A stretch of DNA of 64,000 nt from Algoriphagus ornithinivorans (lineage in GTDB: Bacteria; Bacteroidota; Bacteroidia; Cytophagales; Cyclobacteriaceae), in NCBI RefSeq assembly GCF_900115305.1, contig NZ_FOVW01000007.1:186001-250000 (forward strand), in the 5' to 3' direction. The stretch's first letter is position 1, and every line of letters starts with the position of its first letter. Below, piece after piece: positions 1 through 7,688 of this stretch. Position numbers and translations under genes: made by a program. The notes beneath the pieces are model-generated. The model ran no database searches. It was not told where the DNA came from and saw only the letters and a program-made list of their open reading frames with translations.

Positions 1-205
1 AGTTAATCAATTGAAATCAGCAGATAATGCTACAATCGTAGTAACTCACTATCAGCGACTTTTAGATTACATCGTACCAGATTATGTACATGTATTATAT
101 AAAGGAAGAATAGTGAAATCAGGAACCAAGGAATTGGCCTTGGAACTGGAAGAAAAAGGTTACGACTGGATCAAAGAAGAAATTGATTCGGCAGCCACTG
201 TCTGA
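1..205 (+). CDS. sufC: Fe-S cluster assembly ATPase SufC (3' end only)
   Basis: This is the C-terminal part of SufC, the ABC-type ATPase that works with SufB and SufD as the scaffold for iron-sulfur cluster assembly in the cytoplasm. The gene is cut by the left edge of the window; the reading frame is open from base 2. The H-loop switch histidine is visible in VVTHYQRLL, followed by the SufC-typical tail [15 protein letters not shown] and a KGYDWI segment. SufD starts 18 bases downstream, the standard suf order. The Walker A and signature motifs lie outside the window. The identification rests on the tail plus the neighbours. Confidence 0.93.
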   Translation, partial: VNQLKSADNATIVVTHYQRLLDYIVPDYVHVLYKGRIVKSGTKELALELEEKGYDWIKEEIDSAATV

Positions 206-222
206 TTTATAAAAAAACTACC

Positions 223-1491
223 ATGAGTACCTTGACAAAACAAGATACCTTCTCTCCTTTATTGGAAGCAGCAACTGACAATTTTAATGAGCAGAGAACT
301 CTGGGTAAAGAGAGTTTTCTTTCTCAAGGTTTGCCGGCTGTAAAGGAAGAGGAATATAAATTCACTCAGATATCCAGAAAACTGGAAAAAGAAATTTCAG
401 ACTTTCAATCTGCAAAACCAATTGAGTTGACCAAAGAACTTGTCGACCAATCTATTTATGAAGGTTTTGAGGGAAATGTCCTTGTATTCAACAATGGATA
501 CTTTATTTCTGAACTTTCTGACTTGCCTGAGGGTGTAGAGATTTCTTCTATTTCAAAAAAAGAAGACTTGAATATAGGAAGCATTGCCAAGCCTGAAAAG
601 GATGCTTTTGCTGCCTTAAATTTAGCTTCATTTCAAGACGGTGCATTTATATCTGTTCCAAAGAAAACTCAAATAACTGCACCAATACTCTTGCTTTCAT
701 TTTTTAAAGCAAATTCTGGACAGGTTGTACAACCTAGAATATGGATTGAATCTGGTGATTTTGCTGAAGTTACTTTCATTGAGCAGTCTGTCCTTCTAGG
801 AGAAGAAACTGTCTTTGCCAATAAAGTGGTAGAGATCAAGGGAGGATTGAACACCAAGATCAATTACTACAGACTTCAGAATGAAGGCAGGCTATTCATC
901 GAAGTAAGCAATATTGAAACTGATATTCACCAAGACTCTCAGTTTTCAGCAGTTACCATATCACTTTCAGGAAATATGGTTAGAAATAACCTCAACCTGA
1001 ATATTCTGGGAAGTAATTCCGTTGGGAACATGTACGGCATTTACCTATTGAACGGTAAAACACACGTGGATAATCACACGAACGTAGATCACACCGTGCC
1101 TCATGCAGAATCTAATGAATTGTACAAAGGAATCTTGACTGACCATTCAAGAGGAGTTTTCAATGGAAAAATCTTTGTAAGACAAGATGCTCAGAAGACC
1201 AATGCTTTTCAGCAGAACAATAACATCTTGCTTTCTGAAAATGCGGTAATCAATACCAAGCCACAATTAGAAATTTGGGCAGATGATGTGAAATGTTCTC
1301 ATGGATGTACGACAGGCCAGTTGGATGAAGAGGCTTTGTTCTATTTGCAGGCGAGAGGGATAGATAAAATGCAGGCAAAAGGTTTGCTTTTGTATGCATT
1401 TGCAGGAGAAGTATTAGAACACATAGAAACCGAAAGCTTCCAAGCATACTGTACTAATTTGGTGCAGGAAAGACTTGGAAGTAAATTCTAA
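223..1491 (+). CDS. sufD: Fe-S cluster assembly protein SufD
   Basis: SufD is the non-ATPase partner of SufB in the SufBC2D scaffold that builds Fe-S clusters. The 422-residue length is normal. The family's beta-helix core fills the middle, and the conserved C-terminal region is present as KCSHGCTTGQLDEEALFYL followed by a helical ARGI segment near residue 380. There is no signal peptide, in line with a cytoplasmic role. It lies between sufC and sufS with 17- and 9-base gaps, so it is surely co-transcribed. The ATG start at 223 fits the spacing to sufC. Confidence 0.97.
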   Translation: MSTLTKQDTFSPLLEAATDNFNEQRTLGKESFLSQGLPAVKEEEYKFTQISRKLEKEISDFQSAKPIELTKELVDQSIYEGFEGNVLVFNNGYFISELSDLPEGVEISSISKKEDLNIGSIAKPEKDAFAALNLASFQDGAFISVPKKTQITAPILLLSFFKANSGQVVQPRIWIESGDFAEVTFIEQSVLLGEETVFANKVVEIKGGLNTKINYYRLQNEGRLFIEVSNIETDIHQDSQFSAVTISLSGNMVRNNLNLNILGSNSVGNMYGIYLLNGKTHVDNHTNVDHTVPHAESNELYKGILTDHSRGVFNGKIFVRQDAQKTNAFQQNNNILLSENAVINTKPQLEIWADDVKCSHGCTTGQLDEEALFYLQARGIDKMQAKGLLLYAFAGEVLEHIETESFQAYCTNLVQERLGSKF

Positions 1492-1500
1492 AATCCATTC

Positions 1501-2724
1501 ATGAATTTTGATGTGAACCAAATCAGGGGCTTGTTTCCTGTGCTTCACCAAGAAGTACACGGCAAGCCCTTGATTTATTTTGATAATGCAGCAACTACAC
1601 AAAAACCGAAGCAGGTTCTTGAGGCATTAACCTCCTACTATGAAAAGGATAATTCCAATATTCATAGGGGTGCACATGCTCTAGCTGACAGAGCTACTCA
1701 GTATTTTGAAAATACCCGCGAGTCCGTTAGAAAATTTATCAATGCCAAAGAGAGTGCTGAAATAATCTTTACAAAAGGAACTACTGAGTCAATTAACCTA
1801 GTAGCGCAGACCTTTGGTAGGAAATTTATCGGTAAAGGTGATGAAATCATCATCTCGACCATGGAGCACCATTCCAATATTGTTCCTTGGCAAATGCTCT
1901 GCGAAGTAACAGGAGCAGTCCTGAAAATCATCCCCGTTCACGAAAATGGAGAGCTAGACTATCAGGAATTCGAGAAACTTCTTACTTCCAAAACCAAACT
2001 TCTAAGCGTAGTTCATGCTTCTAATGCACTGGGCACGATCAATCCAGTCAAGAAAATGATTGATGCAGCGCATGCTGTTGGAGCCAAGGTGTTATTGGAC
2101 GGAGCGCAATCCACGAGTCATTTGGAAATAGATGTTGTGGGCTTGGATTGCGATTTTATGGTGTTTTCTGCTCACAAATTATATGGTCCTACCGGATTGG
2201 GAGTGTTGTATGGAAAAAGGGAAATCCTTGAAGCCATGCCACCATTTTTGGGTGGTGGAGAAATGATCAAGGAAGTTACCTTCGAAAAAACAACCTACAA
2301 TGACATCCCTTTCAAATTCGAAGCAGGAACTCCCAATATAGCTGACGTAATTGCATTCGACGCTGCAATAGAGTTTATTGACTCCTTAGATAAAAAGGCA
2401 ATTAAGGAGCACGAAGATGAGCTTTTGAGCTATGCCAATGAATTGACGGCTGATATCAAAGGCTTTCAACCGATAGGTACGGCAAAACAAAAAGTATCTG
2501 TTCTATCTTTCAATATCAACGGCATGCACCCATTCGATGTAGGTCAAATGCTGGACGCTAGAGGTATCGCTGTGAGAACAGGCCACCATTGTACTCAGCC
2601 TTTGATGAAACGATTTGGAATAGAAGGAACTGTTAGGGCTAGCTTTGCTGTTTACAATACCAAATCTGAAATTGAGCAAATGGCAGAAGGAATTGCCAGA
2701 ATAGCCAAAATCAAAAATAAATGA
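1501..2724 (+). CDS. sufS: Cysteine desulfurase SufS
   Basis: SufS is a pyridoxal-phosphate enzyme that removes sulfur from L-cysteine and passes it as persulfide to SufE. The 407-residue protein has the fold-type-I aminotransferase core. The PLP-binding lysine is K226 in FSAHKLYGPTG, and the persulfide-forming cysteine is C364 in RTGHHCTQPLMKRFG; these numbers match those known for E. coli SufS. The short loop around C364 marks it as the group II (SufS) type, which needs a sulfur acceptor. The next gene, sufE, supplies that acceptor and overlaps by four bases. Confidence 0.98.
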   Translation: MNFDVNQIRGLFPVLHQEVHGKPLIYFDNAATTQKPKQVLEALTSYYEKDNSNIHRGAHALADRATQYFENTRESVRKFINAKESAEIIFTKGTTESINLVAQTFGRKFIGKGDEIIISTMEHHSNIVPWQMLCEVTGAVLKIIPVHENGELDYQEFEKLLTSKTKLLSVVHASNALGTINPVKKMIDAAHAVGAKVLLDGAQSTSHLEIDVVGLDCDFMVFSAHKLYGPTGLGVLYGKREILEAMPPFLGGGEMIKEVTFEKTTYNDIPFKFEAGTPNIADVIAFDAAIEFIDSLDKKAIKEHEDELLSYANELTADIKGFQPIGTAKQKVSVLSFNINGMHPFDVGQMLDARGIAVRTGHHCTQPLMKRFGIEGTVRASFAVYNTKSEIEQMAEGIARIAKIKNK

Positions 2725-3152
2725 GCAGCATCAACGAAATTCAAGACGAAATCGTATCAGAATTTGAGATCTTGGGAGATGACAGAGAATCCACCATTTT
2801 CTACATAATGGAACTTGGAGGAAACTTAGAGGATTTTCCCGTTGAGGAGCAAAAAGAAGATAATATCATAAAAGGCTGTCAATCTAAAGTGTGGTTGATT
2901 GCAGATGAAAATGATGGTAAAGTACACTTCAAAGCTGATTCAAATACGGACATTACCAAAGGATTGATTTCGCTTTTAATTCGTGTTTTGAATGACAGAA
3001 CTCCAGAGGAAATCATCCATGCTGATCTCAATTTTATTAACAGAATAGGCATGGGGAGTATTATTGGGAGTCAAAGATCCAATGGGTTGGCTTCAATGAT
3101 TAAGCAGATGAAGTTGTATGCCATTGCCTTCCAAACCAAGCTAAACGCCTAA
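2721..3152 (+). CDS. sufE: Sulfur acceptor protein SufE
   Basis: SufE takes persulfide sulfur from SufS and hands it to SufB. The 143-residue protein shows the family's acceptor cysteine, C53, in IIKGCQSKVWL, and the conserved segment LISLLIRVLNDRTPEEI. It starts within an ATGA overlap with the sufS stop codon, which suggests translational coupling and keeps the two partners in equal amounts. It is cytoplasmic, with no signal or membrane segment. The identification is firm. Confidence 0.97.
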   Translation: MSSINEIQDEIVSEFEILGDDRESTIFYIMELGGNLEDFPVEEQKEDNIIKGCQSKVWLIADENDGKVHFKADSNTDITKGLISLLIRVLNDRTPEEIIHADLNFINRIGMGSIIGSQRSNGLASMIKQMKLYAIAFQTKLNA

Positions 3153-3154
3153 TT

Positions 3155-3490
3155 ATGGAAACTGAAAATAATACAGTTGGACAGGTTACAAATTTGAAGG
3201 AGAAAGTGGTTCAGGCCATTAAATTGGTTTATGATCCTGAAATTCCAGTAGATGTTTATGAATTAGGATTGATCTATGAGATCACTGTTTATCCTGTCAA
3301 TAACGTCTATGTTTTAATGACCTTAACCTCACCGAACTGTCCATCAGCGGAATTTATACCTTCTGAGGTAAAAGATAAAATACAGCAGATTCAAGGAATT
3401 AATAATGTGGAAGTAGAAGTAACATTTGATCCACCCTACTCTCAAGATATGATGTCTGAAGCTGCAAAACTTGAATTAGGATTTCTATAA
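3155..3490 (+). CDS. SufT-like DUF59/MIP18 family Fe-S maturation factor
   Basis: This 111-residue protein belongs to the DUF59 (MIP18/PaaD-like) family. The conserved parts are the N-terminal VYDPEIPVDVYELGLIYEI and the cysteine-containing SPNCPSAEFIPSEV near residue 65, followed by the FDPPYS segment. Family members next to suf genes are called SufT and help in Fe-S cluster maturation or delivery. It follows sufE by two bases inside the operon, so a role in Fe-S assembly is well supported by context. The exact biochemical step is not known from sequence. Confidence 0.93.
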   Translation: METENNTVGQVTNLKEKVVQAIKLVYDPEIPVDVYELGLIYEITVYPVNNVYVLMTLTSPNCPSAEFIPSEVKDKIQQIQGINNVEVEVTFDPPYSQDMMSEAAKLELGFL

Positions 3491-3513
3491 AGAACTATAA
3501 ATAATAAGATAAT

Positions 3514-3936
3514 ATGTACCCTGAAGAATTAATTGCTCCTATGAGAGCTGAACTCTCAGATGTAGGATTTGAAGAGTTTAGAACAGCAGAACAAGTTGCT
3601 ACCCACCTAGGTCCAGACCATAAAGGAACCACTTTCGTGGTGGTGAACTCTGTCTGTGGCTGTGCTGCAGGTGCAGCAAGACCGGGCGTAAGATATGCTT
3701 TGGAGAATGCTTCGAAGAAACCGACTACTCTTGCAACAGTATTTGCCGGAAACGATCGTGAAGCTGTGGATAAAGTGAGAGAAATCGTATTACCTTATCC
3801 TCCATCCTCTCCTGCTATGGCTTTGTTCAAAGATGGAGAACTAGTTCATTTCATCGAGCGTCATCACATTGAAGGAAGAAATGCTAAAATGATCGGTGAC
3901 CACTTAGTTGAGGTTTTCGAACATTTTTGTGATTAA
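3514..3936 (+). CDS. BrxA/BrxB family bacilliredoxin
   Basis: This 140-residue protein belongs to the BrxA/BrxB (YphP/YqiW, DUF1094) family. The diagnostic CGC motif is C48-G-C50 in VVNSVCGCAAGAARPG, within a thioredoxin-like fold. Known members remove bacillithiol from mixed disulfides. It is the last gene of the suf transcript, 23 bases after the SufT-like gene and directly before a terminator. The association suggests thiol-redox protection of Fe-S assembly or use of bacillithiol; that link is inference. Confidence 0.93.
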   Translation: MYPEELIAPMRAELSDVGFEEFRTAEQVATHLGPDHKGTTFVVVNSVCGCAAGAARPGVRYALENASKKPTTLATVFAGNDREAVDKVREIVLPYPPSSPAMALFKDGELVHFIERHHIEGRNAKMIGDHLVEVFEHFCD

Positions 3937-3959
3937 AAAAAGCCCTTCGGGGCTTTTTT
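3936..3959 (+). terminator. Rho-independent terminator of the suf operon
   Basis: An A-rich and GCCC arm, a TTCG tetraloop and a GGGC arm are followed by six T residues. The hairpin begins at the last base of the bacilliredoxin stop codon. It should end the suf transcript. Confidence 0.9.
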
Positions 3960-4183
3960 CATGAAAATTTTGCGAGAGCAATCTTTTTCGAAAAGAAATT
4001 TTAAGGATTTATTGTATTTCCAATAACCAATTTAAAATTCCCTTGCTTTTCAAACGGTAAAAAGAGCATTTTTGCAAAATTATATTACCCATCGCATAAT
4101 AAAACCTTAAAAAATATGGGATTTTAGTAACTTAAGGCCATCTTTTACGGTTTTTATAAAAACGCAATCCAAAAACAAGTTAT

Positions 4184-5470
4184 ATGTCTGATTCCGCCAA
4201 GTTGTCCTATAACGGACAAGATTTTGAGTTTCCGATTATAGTCGGAACCGAACAAGAACCTGCAATCGATATTGCAAAACTAAGAGGAGCTACTGGTCTA
4301 ATCACCTTGGATCCAGGTTATAAAAATACCGGATCAACCACTAGTGCAATCACATTTTTAGATGGAGAAGAAGGAATTCTTCGATACAGAGGATACAGAA
4401 TTGAAGATTTGGCAGAGAAGTCAACTTTCTTGGAGGTAGCTTACCTTCTTATCTACGGTGAACTTCCTACCCAGGCTGAATTTGAAAACTTCTCCAAAGA
4501 AATCACTCATCACACTTTGGTACACGAAGACATCAAGAAGATTCTAGATGGCTTCCCTTCCAATGCGCACCCAATGGGCGTGCTATCTTCTTTGATTTGT
4601 TCTCTATCTGCTTTCTACCCTGATTCATTAAATCCAAATAGAAGCAAAGAAGAGGTGAACATGAGCATCATCCGTCTTATTGCCAAAATGCCAACTTTCG
4701 CAGCATGGGCATACAAGAATGAAATGGGACATCCAGTAAATTATCCAGATAATACATTGGATTATTGCTCCAATTTCTTAAAAATGATGTTTGCCCTTCC
4801 GGCAGAAAAGTATGATGTAGATCCTGTAGTATCTAAAGCTTTGGATAAATTATTGATCCTTCATGCCGATCACGAACAAAACTGTTCTACTTCTACAGTG
4901 AGAATTGTAGGTTCTTCTCAAGCAAGTATCTATGCTTCTATTTCTGCAGGTATCAATGCGCTTTGGGGACCACTTCACGGAGGAGCAAATCAGTCAGTAA
5001 TCGAAATGCTAGAAGCTATCAAGGCTGATGGTGGAGATGCTAAAAAATATCTAGACAAAGCAAAAGACAAGAATGATCCTTTCAGATTGATGGGTTTTGG
5101 ACACAGAGTGTATAAAAACTTTGATCCGAGAGCGAAAATCATCAAGAAAGCAGCTGACGATGTATTAGAAAAACTAGGAGTAAATGATCCAGTATTAGAA
5201 ATCGCCAAAGAATTGGAATACGCTGCATTGAATGATCAATATTTCGTAGACAGAAAGCTATATCCAAATGTGGATTTCTATTCTGGAATTATCTACCGTG
5301 CATTGGGTATACCTACTGATATGTTCACGGTAATGTTTGCTTTGGGTCGTCTTCCAGGTTGGATCGCACAATGGAAAGAAATGCGTGAAAACGGTGAACC
5401 AATCGGTAGACCAAGACAAGTATATACTGGTGCAAATGAAAGAGATTATGTTTCTATGAATAGAAGATAA
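4184..5470 (+). CDS. gltA: Citrate synthase
   Basis: Citrate synthase condenses acetyl-CoA and oxaloacetate at the entry of the TCA cycle. The 428 residues match the bacterial type II enzyme. The catalytic histidines are H265 in WGPLHGGANQ and H307 in MGFGHRVYKNFDPRA, and the catalytic aspartate is D364 in PNVDFYSG. The N-terminal small beta domain typical of the Gram-negative hexameric form (SYNGQDFEFPI) is present. The gene stands alone, with 247 bases upstream and its own terminator downstream. The upstream region contains a TTTTGCAAAA palindrome at 4070-4079 of unknown meaning; I saw no exact TAnnTTTG box. Confidence 0.98.
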   Translation: MSDSAKLSYNGQDFEFPIIVGTEQEPAIDIAKLRGATGLITLDPGYKNTGSTTSAITFLDGEEGILRYRGYRIEDLAEKSTFLEVAYLLIYGELPTQAEFENFSKEITHHTLVHEDIKKILDGFPSNAHPMGVLSSLICSLSAFYPDSLNPNRSKEEVNMSIIRLIAKMPTFAAWAYKNEMGHPVNYPDNTLDYCSNFLKMMFALPAEKYDVDPVVSKALDKLLILHADHEQNCSTSTVRIVGSSQASIYASISAGINALWGPLHGGANQSVIEMLEAIKADGGDAKKYLDKAKDKNDPFRLMGFGHRVYKNFDPRAKIIKKAADDVLEKLGVNDPVLEIAKELEYAALNDQYFVDRKLYPNVDFYSGIIYRALGIPTDMFTVMFALGRLPGWIAQWKEMRENGEPIGRPRQVYTGANERDYVSMNRR

Positions 5471-5491
5471 TTTGATTTAAGCTAAAATATG

Positions 5492-5518
5492 AAAGCCAGC
5501 CTTCCTAAGGTTGGCTTT
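5492..5518 (+). terminator. Terminator after citrate synthase
   Basis: A ten-pair stem (5492-5501 with 5509-5518, one G-U pair) encloses a seven-base loop and is followed by a T run. It lies 22 bases after the gltA stop codon. Confidence 0.88.
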
Positions 5519-5591
5519 TTTATTGACATATCTCATCCAAACCGGATTTTTAGCGGATATTTGGAAACTGAAAACACCAATTAGAGTTTAC

Positions 5592-5852
5592 ATGAAACCT
5601 ACCACACTGGATGAGGCAATGGCCTTAACCAAAAAATTTACAGAAAGACCCAGTAATGAAGAATTATTGAAACTTTATGGCCTTTACAAACAAGCCACTG
5701 AGGGAGATAATACAGGAGAAAGACCGGGGGGATTTGACTTCAAAGCTGCTGCTAAATACAATAGCTGGTTGAGTTTAAAGGGAAAAAGTCAGGAAGAGGC
5801 TACCCAAGAATACATCGATTTTGTCGGTAATTTGTCCGAAAAGTACATCTAA
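5592..5852 (+). CDS. Acyl-CoA-binding protein
   Basis: This small cytoplasmic protein of 86 residues binds long-chain acyl-CoA esters. The four-helix ACBP signature is visible: EELLKLYGLYKQATEGDN, then RPGGFDFKAAAKYNSW and LKGKSQEEATQEYI. The reading frame is open further upstream to 5511, but that start would lie in the gltA terminator, and the extra 27 residues do not resemble the family. The ATG at 5592 gives the normal ACBP length. It has its own terminator. Confidence 0.95.
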   Translation: MKPTTLDEAMALTKKFTERPSNEELLKLYGLYKQATEGDNTGERPGGFDFKAAAKYNSWLSLKGKSQEEATQEYIDFVGNLSEKYI

Positions 5853-5856
5853 ATAG

Positions 5857-5894
5857 AAAGAGGATAGAATTCATCAGAGAGATCTATCCTCTTT
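5857..5894 (+). terminator. Terminator after the ACBP gene
   Basis: A perfect twelve-pair stem (5857-5868 with 5883-5894) surrounds a 14-base loop and is followed by a T tract. Because the transporter on the other strand ends at 5933, it may stop transcripts from both sides. Confidence 0.88.
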
Positions 5895-5932
5895 TTTTGA
5901 CTTATTCTTTAACAAGTTTTTTTGACAAAAGC

Positions 5933-6922
5933 CTATCGTTCTTGTCTTGAAAATCGTTGGGCTAAAATAGATCCGACAATCAATTGCTGAATGTGATAAA
6001 GCATCACTGGAAGAAGTACTAATCCCAGAATAGCAGGATCGGGGAATATCACTTTTCCAATCACAACTCCATGCACCAAAGATTTTTTGGAACCACAGAA
6101 AAGAGCCGTAATCCTATCTTCTACTGAAAAGGAAAGTACATTTGAAAGGTAGTATGTAATCATGCATATCAAGGCGAAGAGCCCTAACATGATCGCAGCT
6201 AACTGAAAAAGAGTAGATAAGGAATATGGCGCAAATATTTTTTGAGTAAATGACTCCGAAAAAGCCGTAAAAACAATAATCATAATTACGCTTTGATCCA
6301 CATATTTCAGTCGTTGCAGATGTTCGTGGATTTTAGAAAAAAGCCATTTATGAAGAAATATTCCTAAACAAACCGGGAGTATGACCTTATAAGTTAATTC
6401 CAAAAGAGTTGGCAAAAAGTCTACCTCAACTCCCAGGCTAGCTTCTCCTAGAACATCCATCCAGAGAGGAGTGACTACCACTCCGATCAAGCTGGAAATA
6501 CTTGCGTTAAATATAGCAGCAGGAATATTCCCCCTTGCGATTGAAACCATTACTACTGATGCACTAACGGTTGAAGGCAAAGCCGATAAATAACTAATTC
6601 CCAAAACAAAATCCTGTTTGATTGAAGGAATCAATTGAAGTCCCAAGAATACTAGCAATGGAAAAAGCAAAAACGTAGTTAATTGAATCAAAAGGTGCAA
6701 TTTCCAGTTGGAAAGACCTTGTCGTAACTGATGCGGATCGAGCTTCACTCCATAAAAGAAGAAAACCAATGCAATTCCTACATTGATGATCGGTTTCCAA
6801 GGGACTGGACTGGATGCTGCCCCCCATTCTGGAAATAGATAGCCCAAAGCAATGGCTCCAAATAGTCCTAAAAGAAAACCATTGAGACCAACTCTCTTCA
6901 GAAGACTCCAGATTTTTTCCAC
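5933..6922 (-). CDS. SBF-like (bile acid:sodium symporter family) membrane transporter
   Basis: This 329-residue inner-membrane protein has about nine to ten hydrophobic segments and belongs to the SBF-like (YfeH) branch of the bile acid:sodium symporter superfamily. Recognisable parts are FFFYGVKLDPHQLRQGL near residue 55, SALPSTVSASVVMVSIARGN near residue 115 and the late segment ALFCGSKKSLVHGVVIGKVIF. The true substrate is unknown; bile acid is only the family name. It directly follows the TrmH-type gene on the same strand with no gap, so the two are probably co-transcribed. Confidence 0.9.
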   Translation of the reverse strand: MEKIWSLLKRVGLNGFLLGLFGAIALGYLFPEWGAASSPVPWKPIINVGIALVFFFYGVKLDPHQLRQGLSNWKLHLLIQLTTFLLFPLLVFLGLQLIPSIKQDFVLGISYLSALPSTVSASVVMVSIARGNIPAAIFNASISSLIGVVVTPLWMDVLGEASLGVEVDFLPTLLELTYKVILPVCLGIFLHKWLFSKIHEHLQRLKYVDQSVIMIIVFTAFSESFTQKIFAPYSLSTLFQLAAIMLGLFALICMITYYLSNVLSFSVEDRITALFCGSKKSLVHGVVIGKVIFPDPAILGLVLLPVMLYHIQQLIVGSILAQRFSRQER

Positions 6923-7669
6923 TTAGCCAATCAATCTTTTAAAATTATCACAGAGGACAGCAGTCGCTATCGCAACATTCAATGACTCGGCAGAGCCAAA
7001 GGCAGGAATGGTTATTTTCCTTGAAACAAAAGGCTCTACCTCTGGAGAAATTCCTTTCGATTCATTCCCCATCAAAATTACCCCCGGTTCTACTTTTGAC
7101 AAGCCATGCAGATTTTCCCCATCCAAAAATGCTCCATAAACCGGTAAATTCCAGGAGGAGAGAACTGTAGGTAAGTCTCCGTAAAAAAATTGAATCCTGG
7201 TAAATGACCCCATACTAGCTTGAATAACCTTGGGGTTATAGAAATCAGCCGTTTGAGAGGAAAAAAGAAGTTTTTTGATTCCATACCAATCCGCAATACG
7301 GATGATGGTCCCTAGGTTCCCGGGATCTCTTACATCATCCAGCGCAACGACAAGCTCATTTCGATCGGGTGTAAAAGCTTCATTGACTTTTTGCTTTACC
7401 ACTGCTAAAGCCGAATCATTGCTTTGATATTGACCCAAGCTTTCTAATTGATTTTTTGTTGCTTGGATAATTTCGAAACTGCATTTTTTTAAAAGAACAT
7501 TATGCCTTTCGATAAAATCAGGAGTAGCCACCAAAAAATCAATGATGAAGTCTGAGTTGATCACCTCCACAACACTTTTTTCACCTTCTACAAAGAACTT
7601 TTGATGTTCGGCACGGTATTTCTTCTGATGTAAGGATTTTATAAACTTAACCGTATTTTTGCTAAGCAT
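6923..7669 (-). CDS. TrmH/SpoU family RNA 2'-O-methyltransferase
   Basis: This enzyme probably methylates a ribose 2'-OH in rRNA or tRNA using S-adenosylmethionine. The N-terminal substrate-binding region (KFIKSLHQKKYRAEHQKFFVEG) is followed by the three SpoU motifs: RDPGNLGTIIRIADWYG, VILMGNESKGIS and IPAFGSAESLNVAIATAVL, which form the trefoil-knot SAM site. I start it at the ATG at 7669 because homologues begin near MLSKNTVKFIK; an in-frame start exists at 7702. The exact target nucleotide is not deducible. The divergent tamL gene begins within about 20 bases, so the two 5' regions are packed together. Confidence 0.92.
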   Translation of the reverse strand: MLSKNTVKFIKSLHQKKYRAEHQKFFVEGEKSVVEVINSDFIIDFLVATPDFIERHNVLLKKCSFEIIQATKNQLESLGQYQSNDSALAVVKQKVNEAFTPDRNELVVALDDVRDPGNLGTIIRIADWYGIKKLLFSSQTADFYNPKVIQASMGSFTRIQFFYGDLPTVLSSWNLPVYGAFLDGENLHGLSKVEPGVILMGNESKGISPEVEPFVSRKITIPAFGSAESLNVAIATAVLCDNFKRLIG

Positions 7670-7688
7670 TGTGATTGAATCTTTCGAT

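Noticed and set aside
4070..4079. TTTTGCAAAA palindrome before citrate synthase as an operator
   Set aside because: A ten-base palindrome in AT-rich DNA can arise by chance; a similar string occurs at about 35330 without clear context.
5511..5591. N-terminal extension of the acyl-CoA-binding protein
   Set aside because: It would begin inside the gltA terminator and has no similarity to the family.
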